Positions 18,281 to 26,160 of a DNA stretch of 64,000 nucleotides are shown here, in pieces; within the stretch, counting starts at the first letter, position 1; each line of letters begins with the position of its first letter. This DNA comes from Sphingobacterium spiritivorum (lineage in GTDB: Bacteria; Bacteroidota; Bacteroidia; Sphingobacteriales; Sphingobacteriaceae). The notes under the pieces were generated by a model. The model had not been told where the DNA came from and searched no databases. It was given only the letters and a program-made list of their open reading frames with translations. The position numbers were made by a program, and so were the translations under genes. The stretch covers positions 992,001 through 1,056,000 of the forward strand of contig NZ_CP068082.1 in the NCBI RefSeq assembly GCF_016724845.1, read 5' to 3'.

Positions 18281-18435
18281 CCGGAAAAAAGAAAGCAGAC
18301 TATCAGGGCGGTCAATAGGAAAAGCCAAAAGGAAACGGAATAATTGGAGGGTACCTTTAGGGAGGAAACCGTTTATGCCGTAGTCTTTTGGCTGGACTGG
18401 AGCGATGGATGACCGCCATATATTGGCTGTCTTTT
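18281..18435. repeat. Nested inverted repeats in the 525-bp gene-free region upstream of ssb
   Basis: Four pairs are nested in order: CCGG (18,281) with CCGG near 18,431; GGCGGTCA (18,307-18,314) with TGACCGCC (18,410-18,417); AGCCAAAAG (18,323-18,331) with CTTTTGGCT (18,385-18,393); and AAACGG (18,333-18,338) with CCGTTT (18,369-18,374). Together they fold into one long cruciform or RNA stem. The rest of 18,180-18,705 shows no credible gene. Candidates are a structured RNA, the ssb operon leader or a single-strand origin. Confidence 0.6.
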
Positions 18436-18651
18436 TACCGGTTGATTATGGAAATATTCTGTTCTAATTTTTTTAAAAATGGATTATAGATTGGGCTATG
18501 AAAGCCCACAATAGGGAATCGAAAAATATAATGAAGTGTGTGGTGTAGGGCTATGTTTTTCGATTTTCTATTTCAAAAAGTAGCCAAAAGCTCTTTTACT
18601 GCACAGCGTGGGCGATGAAAGTAAATGTGCTTGGGCTATAAAAAAATGGAC

Positions 18652-18683
18652 AAAAAAAAAGCAGAACCGTTAGAGTTCTGCTT
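18652..18683 (-). terminator. Terminator of the helix-turn-helix gene
   Basis: Read on the minus strand, the stem AAGCAGAAC / GTTCTGCTT with a 7-nt loop is followed by at least eight T, directly after the HTH gene stop. Confidence 0.88.
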
Positions 18684-18705
18684 CTAAAATTTCATAAAGC
18701 TATAG

Positions 18706-18984
18706 TTAGCTATCATCATTTTTTCCGTTCATCAATTTTTGGATATCATGGTATCGGTAGTACATCAATCCTCCGATTTTTGTATAAGCTAACGTTCCAT
18801 TTATTCTTAAATTTTGTAAAGTGCCTGGTGAAATCCCTAATAATTTCCTGACTTCATAGCTCTTTAGCCATTCTTTAGGTTCTGGTTCTGCACCTCTTAA
18901 ACGCCCTCTGTATTTTCTTATTTCCTCAAAAAGCTCCTTTTTAAAGTTTTCAAAATCCTCTTTAGTAATCAGTTCTACTTTCAT
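18706..18984 (-). CDS. Helix-turn-helix (excisionase/MerR-like) DNA-binding protein
   Basis: 92 residues. A charged N-terminal helix (about 5-30) is followed by a winged helix-turn-helix of the HTH_17 type: EWLKSYEVRKLLGISPGTLQ with a recognition helix near residues 52-62, then LAYTKIGGLMYYRYHDIQKLM. Such proteins sit next to integrases in Bacteroidota elements and often act as excisionases or directionality factors. The neighbouring integrase 174 nt away on the same strand supports that role, which is nevertheless inferred. A terminator follows immediately. Confidence 0.85.
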   Translation of the reverse strand: MKVELITKEDFENFKKELFEEIRKYRGRLRGAEPEPKEWLKSYEVRKLLGISPGTLQNLRINGTLAYTKIGGLMYYRYHDIQKLMNGKNDDS

Positions 18985-19157
18985 ATGCCATCTCTTTTAA
19001 TTTATCTCACTTCAATTCGGCAGTAATAAAAAATAATCTGATCACTACCATATCGAAGCAAATGAACTAAAAGAACAGCACAGTGCCTTCCGAATGGAAC
19101 TTAATGGCTTCCTTTGGCTTTCAAAGGCACCATATAAGGTTAATCTAAATTAAAGCA

Positions 19158-20408
19158 TTATCCTGATTGCTTAGTTGAGACCATTCTCAAACGAAGATTA
19201 TTCATGTCTTCGCTCAATTTATGCTCAAGTACCTTAGCATAGATTTGTGTTGTTCTTATTGAGGTATGTCCGAGCATTTTGCTTACAGATTCAATAGGAA
19301 CACCGTTACTCAATGTAACCGTTGTAGCAAATGTATGTCTAGCCAAATGAAATGTCAGGTTTTTGCTAATGCCACAGATATCGGCAATCTCTTTGAGATA
19401 ACCATTCATACGTTGATTGGATATTACAGGAAAAATGGTGCCGCTTGCTTTTGCTACAGGATGCTCTTTATAGTTCTTAATAATAGTAGAAGCCTGATAG
19501 AGCAAAGGAACTTTTACAAGGGTATCCGTTTTTTGGCGTTTGGTCATAAGCCAGTCCTTGCCATCAATTCCCTTCATAATATTTTCTCGACTAAGATTAG
19601 AAATATCAATATAAGCAAGTCCGGTATAACAACTGAACAAAAACATATCCAATACAGATTGCAGACGTTCTATAGAAAAGGTCTTGTTTTCAAGTATTTC
19701 CAGCTCTTCTTTTGATAGATGTCCTCGTTCTACCTTTTCAAACCGAAGTTTATATTTGGCAAATGGATCCCTCTCCAACCAATCCATTGTAATGGCTAAA
19801 TTAATCATCTTTCGCAAGCGCTCCATGTGCTTCATGATACCGTTATTATTTAACGGTTTATGGTGATCTATGGGTTTATAATTCGTAAGAAACGATTCAA
19901 AATCTAGAATAAACCGAAAATTCAACTCGTCCAGTAGCAAGTCATTCTTTTTATAACTTTCCTTTAAGAATTTCTTGATATATGATTCCGTTGTATGGTA
20001 GTTTTTTATTGTTCCAGCAGCTAGTTTATGTTCCGATACCTGTTTATGATAGGTAATCAGCTTCAAAATTGTTATTCTCTCTTCTATATCTTCTCCAAGA
20101 TACAAGGCTTTTACGGCTTCAATACTTACAGGTTTACTCTGTTGTATGAGCTGATTGTAACAATCAAAAATCAATGACCGCACTTGCTCCATATGGCTGT
20201 TCAGCTTTACAATTTCTTCTCGCTTTCCTTTTGCTCTACCTTTTCCCTCATTCCAGTTTTTGATGGAAATCTTGCTCTTTAATGATATTTCGGTTCGGCG
20301 ACCGTTTACGGTGATCCTTGCATAAACTGTTCCCATTTCATCAATTTTGTTTTTGGGCAACCGTAATACGAATTGAATCCCAAAGGTGTTTCTACTCTTC
20401 ATATCCAT
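19158..20408 (-). CDS. Tyrosine integrase of the conjugative element
   Basis: 416 residues in three parts: an arm-binding domain (about 8-95), a SAM-like core-binding domain (about 110-215) and a catalytic domain (about 225-410). The catalytic motifs are Lys293, H354-x-x-R357 (HLARH), His381 (LGHTS) and the nucleophile Tyr390 (QIYAKV). The first catalytic Arg is replaced by Ala265 in CYTGLAYIDIS. A substitution at the same place is known in CTnDOT-type integrases (Ser in IntDOT, as I recall). It should integrate and excise the element carrying the tra genes. Repeated heptamer-like sites lie just upstream. Confidence 0.92.
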   Translation of the reverse strand: MDMKSRNTFGIQFVLRLPKNKIDEMGTVYARITVNGRRTEISLKSKISIKNWNEGKGRAKGKREEIVKLNSHMEQVRSLIFDCYNQLIQQSKPVSIEAVKALYLGEDIEERITILKLITYHKQVSEHKLAAGTIKNYHTTESYIKKFLKESYKKNDLLLDELNFRFILDFESFLTNYKPIDHHKPLNNNGIMKHMERLRKMINLAITMDWLERDPFAKYKLRFEKVERGHLSKEELEILENKTFSIERLQSVLDMFLFSCYTGLAYIDISNLSRENIMKGIDGKDWLMTKRQKTDTLVKVPLLYQASTIIKNYKEHPVAKASGTIFPVISNQRMNGYLKEIADICGISKNLTFHLARHTFATTVTLSNGVPIESVSKMLGHTSIRTTQIYAKVLEHKLSEDMNNLRLRMVSTKQSG

Positions 20409-20442
20409 TTATTTTATGTTCAACTCATTCATTCTGGAGTAG

Positions 20443-20596
20443 TTTACTCACCTCAATCATCACATTGAGAACAATAAAAAAGTCAAACAGCCATAAATAG
20501 CATCAAAATAAATGAATCAAACAAATGATTTACAGTTATTTACAAGCTATTTGGTGAGTAAATTTAAAACTTAAAAAGACTCACCGTTTTACTCAC
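20443..20596. repeat. Dispersed ACTCACC/GGTGAGT repeats upstream of the integrase (putative arm-type sites)
   Basis: TTTACTCACC occurs at 20,443-20,452, its complement GGTGAGTAAA at 20,553-20,562, GACTCACCG at 20,578-20,586 and TTTTACTCAC at 20,587-20,596. Spaced repeats beside an integrase gene usually are arm-type binding sites, which would place the att site of the conjugative element in this 230-bp gap. Nothing else is seen here. Confidence 0.55.
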
Positions 20597-20641
20597 ATTT
20601 ACATTGATATTCTTTGGGGTTTCTTGATATGAAATAAAACA

Positions 20642-20676
20642 AAAAACCCGCAAATCCATAGAATTTGCGGGTTTTT
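20642..20676. terminator. Bidirectional terminator left of attL
   Basis: The stem AAAAACCCGCAAAT / ATTTGCGGGTTTTT (20,642-20,655 and 20,663-20,676) has a T run on both strands. It stands where the terminator of the original tRNA-Pro transcript would be, beyond the tRNA 3'-end remnant at 20,697-20,721. Confidence 0.85.
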
Positions 20677-20696
20677 GATAACACTTAGTGTTTGTG

Positions 20697-20721
20697 TTGT
20701 CGGGGTGGCAGGATTCGAACC
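20697..20721. repeat. attL: tRNA-Pro 3'-end remnant (25-bp direct repeat)
   Basis: Identical to 30,990-31,014; identity stops at 20,696 and 20,722. On the minus strand it reads as the T-arm and acceptor 3' strand of tRNA-Pro. No complete tRNA follows, so this copy is the displaced remnant at the far end of the inserted element. Confidence 0.92.
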
Positions 20722-20839
20722 GTTATCATATCTTACTTTTACTTTTCTTATTTTACTCTGATTATTAGGTATTTACAAATTTTATTACCTATCTTTACCT
20801 AACCTTACAAAGGTAAAATATGGTAATATTAAGCATTTC

Positions 20840-20857
20840 TGTCCGAAATATGTCCGA
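20840..20857. repeat. Paired TGTCCGA repeat, left end of the mobilizable element
   Basis: TGTCCGAAATATGTCCGA contains two TGTCCGA units 11 bp apart. A near-identical copy (one difference) lies at 30,940-30,957 by the other end, in the same orientation. Probable arm-type binding sites of the integrase that starts at 20,863. Confidence 0.6.
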
Positions 20858-20862
20858 GAAAT

Positions 20863-22194
20863 ATGAAAGTGAATTTTTATTTAGATAAGCCCTATAATCC
20901 CGATATTTCGCCTGAAAAGGTCAAACAGGAATTGGCAAAGGTTGGAGGGAAAAAGAAGAACCTTGCACAAAAGTTCTGGAATCCATCGCCCACTGCACTG
21001 TATCTCTTCTTTTCACCGGATAAATCCTGTAGGATAAAATACAGGACAAACTATAAGATATTGCCCAAAAGTTGGGATTTTGAAAAGGAAAGGCTTAAAC
21101 CAAGTGCCAGCGGAGCGTTGGAATTCAATGTTGAACTGAACAACCTTGCAAACTGCTGTACAAGGGAAGCAATGCGAAAAAAAGAAACAAACCAGTTTCT
21201 TTCCAAAGAGGATTATAAACAGATTGTACAGGACTGTATTGACAGGGACAATGCCGTCAATAGTGAAATATCCATTTCCCACCTGAAAACCCAGTTCCTT
21301 TCCTACAAATCCAATTTTGTCAAAGAGGGTACGTTAAAAGAATACCGGACAGTCTTTAAGGGATTGGAGGATTTTGAGAAGCATAAGGGAACAAAACTTA
21401 TCCTTAGGGAAATGGACGGTAAATTTCTCGATCAGTTTGAGGTATTTCTAAGCAGGAAAAAGAACACGAACGATGGAGATAAAGAGGGCTTGCTGAATGA
21501 CACCATCCACAAGTACATCTCCACGTTAAAGGTATTCCTAAAGTGGTGCAACGACAATGATTATTTGGTGCATCCCGATGTCTTCAAGACCCAGAAGACA
21601 AACTTTAAGAAGAAAGCCTACAATGAGATCATTGCCCTGTCAGAATCCGAAATACAGAAACTGATGAACCATGATCTTTCGGACAGACCCAGTCTGGAAA
21701 GGGTACGGGATCTGTTCTGTCTATTGTGCTACACAGGGCAAAGATTTGAGGATCTGATCAACTTTGACCCAAAGGACATAAAAAACAATGCTTGGGACTT
21801 CATTTCGGTAAAAGTCAAAAAAAGGGTGATCGTACCTTTTGAGGGGTATATTGCCCCAGCAAAGGATATCTTGGAGCGTATCGGTTACTCCGTGCCCAAG
21901 ATATCCAACCAGAAGTTCAATGAATATATCAAAACTGTCGGCAAACTGGCAGGAATGGACGAAATCATAAAGATCACAAGGTATTCAGGTAAGCAAAAGC
22001 TGGTGATAGAAAAAAGGAAGTACGACTTCCTATCGAGCCATGTCGGCAGAAGATCAATGGTAACGAACCTATTGAGCAGGAACGTACCCATTACACTTGT
22101 GCAGAAACTGACCGCACATTCCGACATAAGGACTTTAATGAAATACGAATCGGCAAACACGGATTCGTTAATCGATGCACTGAACAAATTTTAA
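20863..22194 (+). CDS. Tyrosine integrase of the mobilizable element
   Basis: 443 residues. An N-terminal arm-binding region (about 40-130) is followed by a SAM-like domain (about 140-245) and a catalytic domain (about 255-440). Catalytic residues are Arg294 (CYTGQRFEDL), a Lys near 320, H393-x-x-R396 (HVGRRS), His419 (LTAHSD) and Tyr428 (MKYES). It lies 142 bp inside the attL repeat, so it is the obvious enzyme for integration in tRNA-Pro. Start ATG at 20,863 follows the TGTCCGA repeats. Unlike the integrase of the conjugative element it keeps the first catalytic Arg. Confidence 0.93.
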   Translation: MKVNFYLDKPYNPDISPEKVKQELAKVGGKKKNLAQKFWNPSPTALYLFFSPDKSCRIKYRTNYKILPKSWDFEKERLKPSASGALEFNVELNNLANCCTREAMRKKETNQFLSKEDYKQIVQDCIDRDNAVNSEISISHLKTQFLSYKSNFVKEGTLKEYRTVFKGLEDFEKHKGTKLILREMDGKFLDQFEVFLSRKKNTNDGDKEGLLNDTIHKYISTLKVFLKWCNDNDYLVHPDVFKTQKTNFKKKAYNEIIALSESEIQKLMNHDLSDRPSLERVRDLFCLLCYTGQRFEDLINFDPKDIKNNAWDFISVKVKKRVIVPFEGYIAPAKDILERIGYSVPKISNQKFNEYIKTVGKLAGMDEIIKITRYSGKQKLVIEKRKYDFLSSHVGRRSMVTNLLSRNVPITLVQKLTAHSDIRTLMKYESANTDSLIDALNKF

Positions 22195-22198
22195 AATT

Positions 22199-23200
22199 AT
22201 GAACAGTAAATATTTCAGAAGAAGAAAACCGTTTGACTTTGATCCGCATCCATTGGACGTGGGCGTCCCTTTTTCCAAGAACGATACGCATGCGGATGTA
22301 CACTTTCTTATAAAAGTTCAGCGACTTCCAGAGAGTCAACTTGAAGATCTCTTTTTGCGCCACTTCAACTATTACAAAGCTGAATTCAACGATACTGACG
22401 GCAGAGAGTTTTTTAAAGAATTATGGCAGACTGTTAATTCCGAGCTAAAAAAGGAAAGAAGCAAATCACAGGAAAAGCTGTCGGCGACACAGAAAAGAAG
22501 AAACGACCTTAGAATACAGAAATTCCAGTATTTCATCGAGAATATCCTTCCCAAATATGACCGATGGAATTTCACGGTAAGTCTGTCAAAAAAATATGAG
22601 ATAGTCAGCGAGCAACTATTGCAAGAAGTAAAGAGCAAAACTCAAATAGAATTCCAGCGGACACAGGAATTGATCGATTCGGCATTTACGAAACTTGCCA
22701 ATTCATCCAATGCAAGTACAGAATCCAATATAAATACCATAAAAACTATTCTGGAGAACTATCTAGATTCGAACAAAGAGGAACAGGAAGAATTAAAAAA
22801 GCAATTCATCCAGAAACAAAATCTCGATCGTTTGCTAGCACAGTATAATACGACATTAAAAGAATTGGATGAATTTAAAGAACAGGTTAAAAAGCTCAAA
22901 AAAGAGAAATCCCGATTGAATTCCTTGGATCATCATAAAATCAATATACTGAACGGCGACAAACTTAATCTGATCGCGTTGTTTGATGAATTTATGAAAG
23001 CAAAGATAATAATCAACGGAAAAGCAGAAACATTCCTAGGGACTAACGCCCATATAACATGGGCAAAAATCATTTCCAATCATTTTTTGGAACATGATAA
23101 GCCAATTCCATTCGGAACAGTAGAGAACTATTTTTGTGACGGTAAACCCACCGACATTGACAATTCAGATCGCAAATTCAAAATTATTCCAATTGAATAG
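22199..23200 (+). CDS. Coiled-coil protein of unknown function downstream of the integrase
   Basis: 333 residues with no signal peptide or membrane segment. The middle (about 75-245) is highly charged and predicted coiled coil, for example in the Lys/Glu-rich stretch near residues 195-240. The last 90 residues look globular and contain GTNAHITWAKIISNHF, then an aromatic PFGTVENYFCDG segment, which recalls C-terminal domains of RteC-like regulators of Bacteroidota elements. The match is weak and I do not assign a function. It starts 5 nt after the integrase stop, so the two are an operon, and it ends in a strong terminator. A regulator or integration accessory factor is possible. Confidence 0.7.
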   Translation: MNSKYFRRRKPFDFDPHPLDVGVPFSKNDTHADVHFLIKVQRLPESQLEDLFLRHFNYYKAEFNDTDGREFFKELWQTVNSELKKERSKSQEKLSATQKRRNDLRIQKFQYFIENILPKYDRWNFTVSLSKKYEIVSEQLLQEVKSKTQIEFQRTQELIDSAFTKLANSSNASTESNINTIKTILENYLDSNKEEQEELKKQFIQKQNLDRLLAQYNTTLKELDEFKEQVKKLKKEKSRLNSLDHHKINILNGDKLNLIALFDEFMKAKIIINGKAETFLGTNAHITWAKIISNHFLEHDKPIPFGTVENYFCDGKPTDIDNSDRKFKIIPIE

Positions 23201-23233
23201 CCAGAAGATAAATCATACCACCCCCTTGCAGAG

Positions 23234-23265
23234 ATGCCGTTCAAAATTCTGAACGGCATTTTTTG
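23234..23265 (+). terminator. Terminator of the integrase operon
   Basis: A perfect 10-bp stem ATGCCGTTCA / TGAACGGCAT with a 6-nt loop and T run. Confidence 0.9.
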
Positions 23266-23357
23266 TGGTCTTGCTTGCCCAATTTTGTGTCAAGTTAATT
23301 AAACGAAGAAAGTGGCCATGACTTCGACATTCTTAAATTGATAAACATGAGCAAAGT

Positions 23358-23657
23358 ATGATTACACTGGATCGAAATGCCCTTAGAGATTGTGTCAAGG
23401 ATGCAGTTAGGGAAGAACTACAGGTTTTTATTTCAAAGGTTGGTAATATGGACGATCCTCCGCAAAAAAAGCAACCGACAAAACTAATGACCAAAAAGGA
23501 AATGGCAAACGAGCTTGATATTTCCCTTGTCAGCCTGACCGAATGGATGAAACAGGGGCGTATTCCCTATAAACGTATGGGAAAGCGCATTTACTTCAAC
23601 AAAGAAGATGTTATGGCATCCATGACGAACTTCAACCATAACAAAGGAGGTAAATAA
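23358..23657 (+). CDS. Excisionase-like helix-turn-helix protein
   Basis: 99 residues. The N-terminal helix (about 1-30) is followed by an HTH_17-type winged helix domain: LMTKKEMANELDISLVSLTE with a recognition helix, then WMKQGRIPYKRMGKRIYFNK. This family often serves as excisionase or as regulator of the mobilization genes. It overlaps the next gene by one nucleotide (TAATG), so it is the first gene of the replication and mobilization operon. Confidence 0.87.
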   Translation: MITLDRNALRDCVKDAVREELQVFISKVGNMDDPPQKKQPTKLMTKKEMANELDISLVSLTEWMKQGRIPYKRMGKRIYFNKEDVMASMTNFNHNKGGK

Positions 23658-24703
23658 TGATCTCGTTTAACCAGGACATAGCCACTGCATTGGATAGGGC
23701 TATAGTAAAAATAACAGATAAATTTTTAGAACCTCCGATCATGATAACAATCAGCAATTCCGATTCCGTTATCGGTACATTAGGAAATTTCAGCGCATCC
23801 ACCGGAAAGGCCAAGAGTAGGAAAACATTCAATGTGATTTCATTGGTCGCTGCTGCATTGAGCGGAAAACAGATATTACAGTATAAGGTCAAAGTTCCCA
23901 TAAACCGTCCATTGGTACTGTACTGCGATACGGAGCAGAGCAGATTCCATTGCCACAGGTTGATTTCAAGGGTTTACAAACTCATAAATTACCCGACAAC
24001 GGAAGTCCATGAAAACCTAAAATTTATATCCCTGAGGGAATACCCCACTAAAGAGCGCATAAGTATCATCGAATATGCCCTGTCCAAATATGCGGGCAAA
24101 ATATGTCTGGTCATCATAGACGGGATCAGGGATCTTGTTTACGACATCAATAATGCTACGGAAGCGACCGAAATTACCGGCAAGCTGATGAAATGGTCAC
24201 AGGAGCTGAATATACACATCCATACCGTACTGCACCTAAACAAGGGTGATGACAACACCAGAGGGCATTTGGGGACAGAATTGAACAATAAGGCTGAATC
24301 CATATTACAGGTCACCAAAAGCGATCTGGATACAAACTACAGCACCGTGGCGCCAAAGTTCATCAGGGATATCGAGTTTGAGCCATTTACCTTTTTTATC
24401 GATGATGGTTTGCCCGTACTGGATGAGAACTTTGACCTGTCAGGTACAGTATCGAGAAAGGGATTCGACTATCAGGAGCTTTCCAAAGAGAACCATCGGG
24501 AAGTGTTACAGGAAATGTTCAACGGCAGTGAAATAACCTGCACATATGATGAATATGTTGGCAGATTACGGAATGCGTATCTGGCAAAGGGCTTCAATTT
24601 CGGCATCAATAAAGCCAAACAGCTGAAGACATTTCTGGAAAACAAACGGATGGTCATCAAAAACGATAAGACCTACCGGTTCAACCCTGAATTCTATTAT
24701 TAA
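23657..24703 (+). CDS. RepA-like AAA ATPase of the mobilizable element
   Basis: 348 residues. The P-loop region is NFSASTGKAKSRKTF (about residues 44-58), an atypical Walker A with GKAKSRKT. A Walker B-like CLVIIDGIRDLVYDINN and a sensor-like VLHLNKGDDNTRGHLGTELN follow. This is the layout of RepA/RecA-fold hexameric helicases found with TOPRIM primases on Bacteroidota mobilizable elements. The C-terminal 100 residues resemble a winged helix (YDEYVGRLRNAYLAKGFNFG). It probably unwinds element DNA after excision or transfer, with the primase encoded 70 nt downstream. Confidence 0.82.
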   Translation: MISFNQDIATALDRAIVKITDKFLEPPIMITISNSDSVIGTLGNFSASTGKAKSRKTFNVISLVAAALSGKQILQYKVKVPINRPLVLYCDTEQSRFHCHRLISRVYKLINYPTTEVHENLKFISLREYPTKERISIIEYALSKYAGKICLVIIDGIRDLVYDINNATEATEITGKLMKWSQELNIHIHTVLHLNKGDDNTRGHLGTELNNKAESILQVTKSDLDTNYSTVAPKFIRDIEFEPFTFFIDDGLPVLDENFDLSGTVSRKGFDYQELSKENHREVLQEMFNGSEITCTYDEYVGRLRNAYLAKGFNFGINKAKQLKTFLENKRMVIKNDKTYRFNPEFYY

Positions 24704-24708
24704 AAAAC

Positions 24709-24756
24709 AGGTTTAGTTTAGTCCGCCCCTATATAGTAATAGACTAAACTAAACCT
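24709..24756. repeat. Perfect 15-bp inverted repeat between the ATPase and primase genes
   Basis: The arms are AGGTTTAGTTTAGTC (24,709-24,723) and GACTAAACTAAACCT (24,742-24,756), with an 18-nt loop. No T run follows, so it is not a standard terminator. It fills the space before the primase and could be an operator, an attenuator or a priming site. Confidence 0.8.
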
Positions 24757-24773
24757 ACTTTAAAATTAAGATT

Positions 24774-25727
24774 ATGACATGTGATGAATTAAAGCGCATA
24801 CCGCTCATATCCATATTAAATTATCTACAGATACCATGCGCAAGGATGAACAGCCGTGAAGCATGGTTTAAAAACCCATTCAATGGAGGAGACGAAAGAA
24901 CGGCTTCGACAAAGTTGGATATCCATAGGAATATCTGGTACTCGCATTCGGAAGGATTCGGAGGAAATAACATTGACTTCCTGATGAAGTTTTTGGATAC
25001 GGAAAACCTATCAACTGTTTTAGATTGGGCTGATGAAAGAAAAAATATCTTTTCTTTTCACCAGCAGACCGTATTGGATAAAGTACAGGTCATGCAACAA
25101 GAAAATGAACGCGCTTACACCATCCTTTCCGTTGAGCCTCTCGGAAACAAAGCTCTGACAGACTATCTGACCGACGTACGCAAAATAGATATTGAAATTG
25201 CCAGAGTATACTGTCAGGAAATCTATTACCGGACGGCAAAAGGACAGACGTACTTTGCCGCAAGTTTTAAGAATGATGCAGGTGGATACGAACTGCGCAA
25301 CAGCTATGATAAACGCTCCCTATTGACAAAGGGGATCACCACGATCGATAACGGCAACAAAGATGTTGTTTTGTTTGAGGGCTTCACGGATCTGCTATCC
25401 TTTATGACGTTAAAAAAGAATGCAGGTAAGCCGTATCTAAATACGAACTTCTGTATCCTGAATACGACCGCCAATCTGCAAAAAGCATATCCATTCTTAG
25501 GGCGACATAACGGAATAACAAGCTATCTGGACACAGATAGCAGTGGTTTAAAATCGTACAACAGTTTGCGAAGCCATTTTGAAAAAACGCACACCGTAAA
25601 AAATGGAATGGAAGAATTGCAGAGGCAAGACAACAGGATCAAGGATGTCAATGACTATCTGATTTTCACATCATCCAAAGAACAGACCCAAAATATTCAA
25701 TCGGGAAGAAAACTATCGAATAGGTAG
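24774..25727 (+). CDS. TOPRIM-domain primase of the mobilizable element
   Basis: 317 residues. The N-terminal 90 residues resemble the DnaG/CHC2-type DNA-binding region with degenerate metal ligands (NPFNGGDERTASTKLD, WYSHSEGFGGNNIDFLM). The TOPRIM core has the acidic VLFEGFTDLLSFM (about 200-212) and SYLDTDSSGLKS (about 252-263). Such proteins prime the complementary strand of the transferred single strand in Bacteroidota mobilizable transposons. The order ATPase-primase-mobC-relaxase is a common module. Confidence 0.88.
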   Translation: MTCDELKRIPLISILNYLQIPCARMNSREAWFKNPFNGGDERTASTKLDIHRNIWYSHSEGFGGNNIDFLMKFLDTENLSTVLDWADERKNIFSFHQQTVLDKVQVMQQENERAYTILSVEPLGNKALTDYLTDVRKIDIEIARVYCQEIYYRTAKGQTYFAASFKNDAGGYELRNSYDKRSLLTKGITTIDNGNKDVVLFEGFTDLLSFMTLKKNAGKPYLNTNFCILNTTANLQKAYPFLGRHNGITSYLDTDSSGLKSYNSLRSHFEKTHTVKNGMEELQRQDNRIKDVNDYLIFTSSKEQTQNIQSGRKLSNR

Positions 25728-25740
25728 GAAGCAAGGTTGT

Positions 25741-25759
25741 GTTTTGGTGACCCCAAAAC
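25741..25759. other. Candidate oriT inverted repeat upstream of mobC
   Basis: GTTTTGG-TGACC-CCAAAAC is a 7-bp inverted repeat with a 5-nt loop. A GGTCAC repeat follows at 25,775-25,780. It lies between the primase stop and the likely mobC start, where mobilizable elements of this kind commonly keep oriT. No nick site can be shown from sequence alone. Confidence 0.4.
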
Positions 25760-25797
25760 CGATTGGCTCCCGATGGTCACAGCTAAAAAGAAACAAG

Positions 25798-26160
25798 ATG
25801 AAAAATAACAAGAAAAAAGGCGGAAGACCCGCACTCGAAAATAAAAAACAGTTCAGGATCAATGTCCGTTTCGATGAAAGCGAACATAACAGAGTTTTGC
25901 ATAATGCAAAAATTGCAGGTATGAGCAAATCGGAATGGGTACGCAAATCTGCGATCCTACGAAAAATTACACCTAGGTTTACCGAAGAACAATTGAAAGC
26001 TTTTAGGGCGATTACTGGGGCTTCGAACAATCTAAATCAGCTAACTAAAAAAGCACACCAGTCTGGACTGATTGAGGTGACACAGGAATGCAAAAATACG
26101 ATCCATCACATTAACCATTGTATCAATAAACTACTGCACCATGATAGCGAAGATAATTGA
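25798..26160 (+). CDS. mobC: Mobilization accessory protein MobC
   Basis: 120 residues from the ATG at 25,798 (MKNNKKKGGRPALENKKQ). In-frame TTG/GTG codons at 25,744 and 25,747 would run the gene through the inverted repeat that looks like oriT, so I prefer the later start. It has a basic N terminus, a ribbon-helix-helix-like FRINVRFDESEHNRVLHNAK and then MSKSEWVRKSAI. A C-terminal helical part with NNLNQLTKKAH is typical of the MobC relaxosome family. It overlaps the relaxase gene by 20 nt, indicating translational coupling. Confidence 0.88.
   Translation: MKNNKKKGGRPALENKKQFRINVRFDESEHNRVLHNAKIAGMSKSEWVRKSAILRKITPRFTEEQLKAFRAITGASNNLNQLTKKAHQSGLIEVTQECKNTIHHINHCINKLLHHDSEDN

Larger units (their letters stand above)
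1..20640. mobile_element. Integrative conjugative element (CTnDOT-like Tra type), partial, right end only
   Basis: The left end lies outside the window. The right end is in the AT-rich stretch after the integrase (19,158-20,408, minus strand), somewhere in 20,409-20,640. The content is typical of Bacteroidota conjugative transposons: a tra operon, SSB, DUF932 and YubB-like proteins, an HTH protein and a tyrosine integrase, with cargo (restriction-modification methylase, Gabija). I could not find a duplicated att core for this element because its other end is missing, so the exact boundary is inferred. Confidence 0.8.

Noticed and set aside
18052..18315. 87-codon minus-strand frame overlapping the start of ssb
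   Set aside because: It overlaps the clear ssb frame and runs into the nested-palindrome region; composition is not protein-like.
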